The notes under the pieces: generated by a model | Seen by the model: the letters and a program-made list of their open reading frames with translations, nothing else | Told to the model about the DNA's origin: nothing | Databases searched by the model: none | Translations under genes and position numbers: made by a program | Shown: piece by piece, positions 60,601 through 64,000 of the stretch | How the letters are laid out: each line of letters begins with the position of its first letter | Position numbering within the stretch: position 1 is the stretch's first letter | Assembly: GCA_036245805.1 (NCBI GenBank) | Contig: BTRK01000003.1 | Coordinates: 25,554,685-25,618,684 of the forward strand | Length of the DNA: 64,000 bases | Reading direction: 5' to 3' | Origin: Pristionchus mayeri | Taxonomy: Eukaryota > Nematoda > Chromadorea > Rhabditida > Neodiplogasteridae

Positions 60601-63600
60601 GGGAATAGAACCCCAGACCTCGCGCATGCGAAGCGCGCGCTCTACCCCTGAGCTATGCCCCCGATGTTGCTGAGGAGAGGGAAAGTACCTTGACTGCCGT
60701 TTGCAGACATACTGCGTCCTCTTTAGTGGGAGTATTCATGAGGGAGAGGGCCAACTTCTCGAGATCACCTTCAATTTTAATTGAAATCATTTCCATTCAT
60801 ACCAGAAATTTCCTTTACATTAGTATTAAAATTTTCGTTTCTTTTTTCTCGGAGAAACGCCGAGGGAAAAAAATTCGAATAACGTTGATGTATCTAACAC
60901 GGGTCTCCTGTAAAAGTGTAGGAACGCTGGATACTAGAAATATTTTGAATGGCCGATTTTCAATTAACTTGGTTGATGGACACCATTGGGGTCAGAAGAA
61001 GATCAATCAACTGATTTTGGTGAAATCTGCACATTATCGATTTTTGTGATCTACTGCGATAAATTGACGTATTTCAGCCAATTTTGATCATACATAGAAC
61101 TTTTTTTTTGCATTTTGCTCAAAATCGAGAGATCTACAACTTTCTCAACGTAGGACCAACGGCCAAATCAAGTCTTCATAGTGAAAATTGCGAAAAACTG
61201 AATTTCGTGATGAGAATATCGATTTTTTGGCTTCGTATACCAAAAACACCATCGTTTTTATTCTTGATATTGAATCTCCATACAAAATAAGGGGGTGTCT
61301 ATGTTGACCATTTTTCATATCTCTGTCCTTTGACTATCGATTTACTATGGGGGATTCTCGACTTTTCTGGACTTGGTTATTTTTTGAAATATTTCGTTAT
61401 TTGTTCATATTTCGGTTCAACGTGGTCCAATCGTGCAGTCAAAAAATGCAATCGATAGCTCTCAACAAGCTCTATCAATTCATTTAAGAGCTTACAATCG
61501 CTACGACTCTTCGTTTTCAAGTTATTTCATGAAAACTGTCTGAAACTGGTAAAATTGAGATATTTCAGCTGCAAATTTCGCATGAGAAGCGTTTTCTCAC
61601 GGGATTTGAATCTTAACAATGTTTTTAGACATTGTTAATCATTTTTCTTTTAATTTCCGCTCAAATTCATGCTATTCTCTTCTCCAATTATCTTATTTAT
61701 TCCAAAATGGAGGTGCGATATTCACAGTTCACGTGTTAACTTGGGTATATTGAGTTTCTCCCCATGGTAATATCTTGAAACGTTCAGACAGTTTTCATGA
61801 AATAACTTGAAAAGGAAGAGTCGTAGCGATTGTAAGCTCTTAAATGAATTGATAGAGCTTGTTGAGAGCTATCGATTGCATTTTTTGACTGCACGATTGG
61901 ACCACGTTGAACCGAAATATGAACAAATAACGAAATATTTCAAAAAATAACCAAGTCCAGAAAAGTCGAGAATCCCCCATAGTAAATCGATAGTCAAAGG
62001 ACAGAGATATGAAAAATGGTCAACATAGACCCCCCTTATTTTGTATGGAGATTCAATATCAAGAATAAAAACGATGGTGTTTTTGGTATACGAAGCCAAA
62101 AAATCGATATTCTCATCACGAAATTCAGTTTTTCGCTATTTTCACTATGAAGACTTGATTTGGCCGTTGGTCCTACGTCGAGAAAGTTGTAGATCTCTCG
62201 ATTTTGAGCAAAATGCAAAAAAAAAGTTCTATGTACGATCAAAATTGGCTGAAATACGTCAATTTATCGCAGTAGATCAAAAAAATCGATAATATGCAGA
62301 TTTCACCAAAATCAGTTGATTGATCTTCTTCTGACCCCCGATGGTGTCCATCAACCAAGTTTAATCGAAATCTGAGAATGAAAATATTTCCTAGTAGCCA
62401 AACGAGCCAGTTTTCCTACACTTTTACAAGAGACCCGTGCTAATAGCAGCATCTTCAATTTCGTTGCTGTGGCTGTACATTCATGTATTAATGCATATCT
62501 TGAGAATCACGGATTGAAATAATTGAACAAGACATTTATCTCAAAGGTGACATATAAATGGGCATCAAGATGATCTTCAGTTCTTCTTGGTGAGGGAATC
62601 CCTCAGAGTCTCCGCCCTCTTCCTGGGATTGCACTTCTCACTGTAGCAGCAGCACATCATCGTTGTCGTGATCCCCCCATCTCGTTGAGTGGCTGGAAGA
62701 GAGATGGAAGGGGGGGGGAGAGGGAGGGGAGGGGGGAGGAGGGGGGGGGGGGAGAGGTACTCATCTGCAGACTTCCCTAGAGTAATGCATTCAAGACGTA
62801 TGAGATAAACAACTAATATATAAAAAAAAGGACAAACTGGAGGTGACCGTGCAATCTTCCTTTCCAGAAGTGCACACATGAGCTCCGCAAGTTCCTTGAG
62901 TCTCCAGGCGAAGAGTCGTCGAATTCTGAGAGGATTACACTTAGACGACGTCATTGAGATCATCGAGATCATCGAATGTCTGTGATCTCACTGGGTAATT
63001 GAAAGCGTAGTAGCATCCGTGGGAATTGACGTCGTGCGCTGAGTAGAAAAAAAATTATTTTGTAAAATATTTTAAATATTAATTTAAGAGACTCACTCCA
63101 CTCTCTTTTGCAGTCACGGACTTCCTCGACCAAACCATTGCTGAATATCGATTGAGGAAATCGATAAAAGAATAGGTCACTCACCTGTACATCATGCACT
63201 GCTTCACAGCCAGTGAAGAGGCGATGAGAAGAGGGAAGAGAAGGATGATTGGAGAGGACATTCCAAGGATGAGGAAGGAGAAACACCAACACTTATATAG
63301 ACGAAGGGCCATTCATATGGGAAATCAAATGATAAAATCAATGGAAAATGCGGAGGAAACCGCGGGAAAAGCAAAGAAGAAGTGAATCATTGAATGGATG
63401 CAGCAAGCTGTTCGGATCGAAACCAATCTGGATCCTTCCTATTCCACTCCCTTCACTTCACTTATCGATGCGAATCCACCACTAACAAAAGCCCATTCCC
63501 TCGACCCTGCCCTCATCTTCCTCATTGACTCACCTCCGAGTGCCTTGGCAATCGCCTCCTCCAGGTCTTTCCCGTATCGAATCTTGTACGGAGTTCGAAG

Positions 63601-63842
63601 CTGCAATCAACTATTTCTTTAATTCTTTATCCATTAATAAGTGAAGTGAGTACTGACCATCTGCCTCTGGACGTTGTTTATCTGCACCAGCTGCATCACC
63701 ACTTTCTCCTGCCAACATCCACTTCACCTCCTCCCTCCTCCTCCTCACTCACCTTCTCTCCCTGTCTCATGGCCCTCTCGAGAGTCTCCGCAATGAGACT
63801 CTCATCGAAGTGCGCGTTGATGTGGATCGTCCCTCCTCGCAT
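54663..63842 (-). CDS. Annexin, four-repeat calcium/phospholipid-binding protein
   Basis: Coding exons: 63842-63753, 63708-63658, 63600-63534, 60768-60689, 60569-60468, 55504-55334, 55293-55243, 55200-55114, 55070-54956, a large exon starting 54905, and a last exon ending in TGA at 54663-54665. The start is MRGGTIHINAHFDESLIAET. The annexin repeats are clear: repeat 1 IRYGKDLEEAIAKALGGDLE; repeat 2 GLGTDEKVLNEIISTRTNEE with LDEAIAADTSGDYKKLLLTL; repeat 3 KTGKSLEEHIKKECSGDF; repeat 4 GFGTNSRDLIRILVSRSEID, DLEDIKEVYAAVNGKKL and ECKGAYQHALLALV. G-GT and distal acidic residues of type II calcium sites are kept in repeats 2 and 4. Annexins bind acidic membranes when calcium is present. Two introns are unusually long: 60767-63533 region (2.8 kb) and 55505-60467 (5.0 kb). 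They hold other genes and mobile elements. It probably corresponds to the nex family; which member is not clear. Confidence 0.93.
55895..56815 (-). mobile_element. LINE reverse transcriptase, 3' part, frameshifted
   Basis: Frames encode the second half of a non-LTR reverse transcriptase: SGVPQGSAIGPLLFIIYIND (about 56720-56775), the catalytic YNIFADDLKIYA (about 56660) and a downstream thumb/C-terminal region ending YVMPNSVSS, RSLTLWNTLPH. The reading frame shifts near 56445 at a T run, between DLGIFF and TGKLHFGYHI. It is the continuation of the fragment at 59086-59540. Similar to CR1/jockey-type nematode LINEs; clade not settled. Inactive by inspection. Confidence 0.82.
56820..57130. other. 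Left part of the insertion splitting the LINE, with GC hairpins
   Basis: Contains two strong short hairpins: CTCCCGCCTTCGGCGGGAG (about 57035) and GGCTCGCCGCTACGCGGCGAGCC as two arms of GGCTCGCCGC (about 57075). It also holds diverged TACTAAGTTGTTC motifs that lead into the tandem array. Confidence 0.55.
57100..58720. repeat. Tandem satellite array, about 128-bp monomer
   Basis: The phrase TACTAAG(T/C)TGTTCGAA starts at 57206, 57334, 57462, 57678, 57805, 57933, 58074, 58202, 58330 and 58528, with a diverged copy at 57102. Most spacings are 127-128 bases; longer ones (141, 198, 216) carry extra CTCTCTCCTCC-rich insertions. Units contain GATACGCTACCCGTCATTCC and CACTTGCCTTCGG. Blocks at 57206-57462 and 58074-58330 repeat in the same variant order 868 bases apart, so there is higher-order structure. 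Confidence 0.88.
58912..58983 (+). other. tRNA-like sequence (SINE head or tRNA pseudogene)
   Basis: It has an A box (TGGCCGAGTGG, 58919-58929) and a B box (GGTTCGACTCC, 58963-58973) at tRNA spacing. Its first 18 bases look like tRNA-Ser or tRNA-Leu. No proper acceptor stem or anticodon stem forms, so I do not call a functional tRNA. It sits at the edge of the satellite-bearing insertion inside the LINE. Confidence 0.6.
59086..59540 (-). mobile_element. LINE reverse transcriptase, 5' part
   Basis: Encodes the first half of a non-LTR reverse transcriptase: PIPKKSGNADISNHRPISLT, FEKILINELVSYLDAHSLLD, RQAGFRKSRSTTSSL, FFDYQKAFDSIDLRFLMHKL and WFESYLLGRSQR. The first catalytic aspartate is in FFDYQKAFD. 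It stops where the 3' fragment at 55895-56815 would continue, so one LINE was split by about 2.2 kb. Same strand as the host annexin gene. Confidence 0.85.
59584..60333 (+). CDS. Transthyretin-like (TTR family) secreted protein
   Basis: Exon 1 (59584-59685) encodes a signal peptide and family start: MTKLLPLISSLLLTVSSSIE, then FISISGNLICPYR. Exon 2 (about 59731-59819) gives TNFTATIRLMEADSTVNDFG. Exon 3 (59997-60129) gives HDGWLNYDVEPFLQIVHDCI, matching the P.L.I.HDC block of nematode TTR proteins. Exon 4, from an acceptor at about 60194, reads KHSFCIALPIVTTT, close to the family's C-terminal strand. The end is uncertain: a last exon to a TGA at 60331-60333 is possible, or the gene may end near 60262. 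TTR proteins are extracellular, and TTR-52 bridges cell corpses to phagocytes; the role of this one is unknown. The gene is antisense within the 5.0-kb annexin intron. Confidence 0.62.
60592..60662 (-). tRNA. tRNA-Ala (anticodon CGC)
   Basis: The minus strand reads GGGGGCATAGCTCAGGGGTA at the 5' end, an anticodon stem CGCGC/GCGCG with loop TTCGCAT (anticodon CGC), and a T arm TGGGGTTCTATTCCCCA. Acceptor arms GGGGGCA and TGCCTCC pair with one G-U. The A box (TAGCTCAGGGG) and B box (GGTTCTATTCC) are intact. No intron. It lies in the 119-base annexin intron between exons 60768-60689 and 60569-60468, on the same strand. Confidence 0.93.
60896..62443. mobile_element. 1.5-kb foldback element in an annexin intron
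   Basis: The left end (CACGGGTCTCCTGTAAAAG) is mirrored at the right end (CTTTTACAAGAGACCCGTG). The arms pair over about 770 bases to a centre near 61665, so the same peptide-like frame appears at 61084-61290 (+) and 62036-62242 (-). Arms differ by a few percent plus small gaps. No transposase is seen. A target duplication is not obvious. Confidence 0.75.
62577..63261 (-). CDS. Small secreted Ly6/three-finger-like protein
   Basis: Five exons join in phase to about 99 residues. Exon 1 starts at 63261 with a signal peptide (MSSPIILLFPLLIASSLA) and KQCMMY. Then come NGLVEEVRDCKREW, HDVNSHGCYYAFNYP, a 16-base micro-exon (GSLQM), and a last exon TTQRDGGITTTMMCCCYSEK followed by CNPRKRAETLRDSLTKKN and TGA at 62577-62579. 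The C ... C ... GC ... CCC.....CN pattern is typical of Ly6/activin-receptor-like three-finger domains in nematodes. No GPI signal or membrane segment follows, so a secreted form is likely. It is within the 2.8-kb annexin intron on the same strand, so it needs its own promoter or must be processed from the host transcript. Family assignment rests on cysteine spacing only. Confidence 0.55.
62701..62756. repeat. G-rich low-complexity stretch
   Basis: Runs of G with A interruptions in the intron of the Ly6-like gene between the micro-exon and the last exon. Confidence 0.8.
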
Positions 63843-64000
63843 ATTCACTTACTGCAAGAGAGAGAGAGAGGGTACGAATAGGGCACTGAGGGGGAAATAG
63901 AGGTAGGGAACGATGAAACTAGGCGTGCCCGGGTGCTTTGCATCGAAACGGTGACAGTTGAGGTATGAATGGTGCCGAAGGAATGATTTGTGAGTGGAAA
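63843..64000. other. Annexin 5' region
   Basis: A splice acceptor (cttgcag on the minus strand) lies 9 bases upstream of the annexin ATG, so a 5' non-coding exon or trans-splice leader site is likely here. The rest shows nothing recognisable. Confidence 0.4.

Overview
The window is nuclear DNA of a nematode. The genes have many short introns with GT..AG ends, and nearly all of them are animal families: a Vsx/ceh-10 homeobox gene, a Distal-less/ceh-43 homeobox gene, SUN domain, annexin, multi-EB secreted protein and transthyretin-like genes. The GA/CT-rich introns and intergenic DNA and the scattered TACGGTAG and GATCAAAGATC words suggest a rhabditid or diplogastrid (Pristionchus-like) worm, but the species is inference. 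As I recall, polq-1, ceh-10, klp-19, ceh-43 and the nex annexins are all on C. elegans chromosome III, so the window is probably from the equivalent chromosome.

Layout. 1-6.2 kb (+): the 3' part of a kinesin-4-like (chromokinesin) gene, with one intron filled by three long foldback elements. 6.6-21.3 kb (+): a whole DNA polymerase theta gene (helicase, linker, family A polymerase), broken by a 500-N gap. Its one 4.8-kb intron holds a complete Vsx/ceh-10 gene on the opposite strand (10.4-14.2 kb). 22.1-24.2 kb (+): a GSK3-family kinase. 24.5-26.0 kb (+): a RING/B-box (TRIM-like) gene. 26.3-27.9 kb: a non-autonomous mariner-like element. 28.0-33.9 kb (-): a secreted protein with about 15 EB modules. 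34.1-34.4 kb: a tRNA-derived SINE with target duplication. 35.5-38.0 kb (+): a SUN-domain protein. 38.8-40.6 kb (-): a secreted somatomedin-B/thrombospondin-1 protein. 40.6-50.8 kb: a gene-poor, GA-rich interval with a poly(G)-capped foldback element and a second 500-N gap. 50.8-53.4 kb (+): Distal-less/ceh-43. 54.7-63.8 kb (-): an annexin gene whose introns hold a transthyretin-like gene (+), a tRNA-Ala(CGC) gene, a small Ly6-like secreted protein gene (-), a broken LINE split by a satellite array, and a 1.5-kb foldback element.

The genes do not form one pathway. The striking features are architectural: genes nested inside the introns of polq and the annexin, and at least five long foldback elements and several short inverted-repeat elements in introns, some with intact target-site duplications. 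Gene models were built by hand from conserved protein blocks and splice phase, so exon edges away from conserved motifs are approximate.
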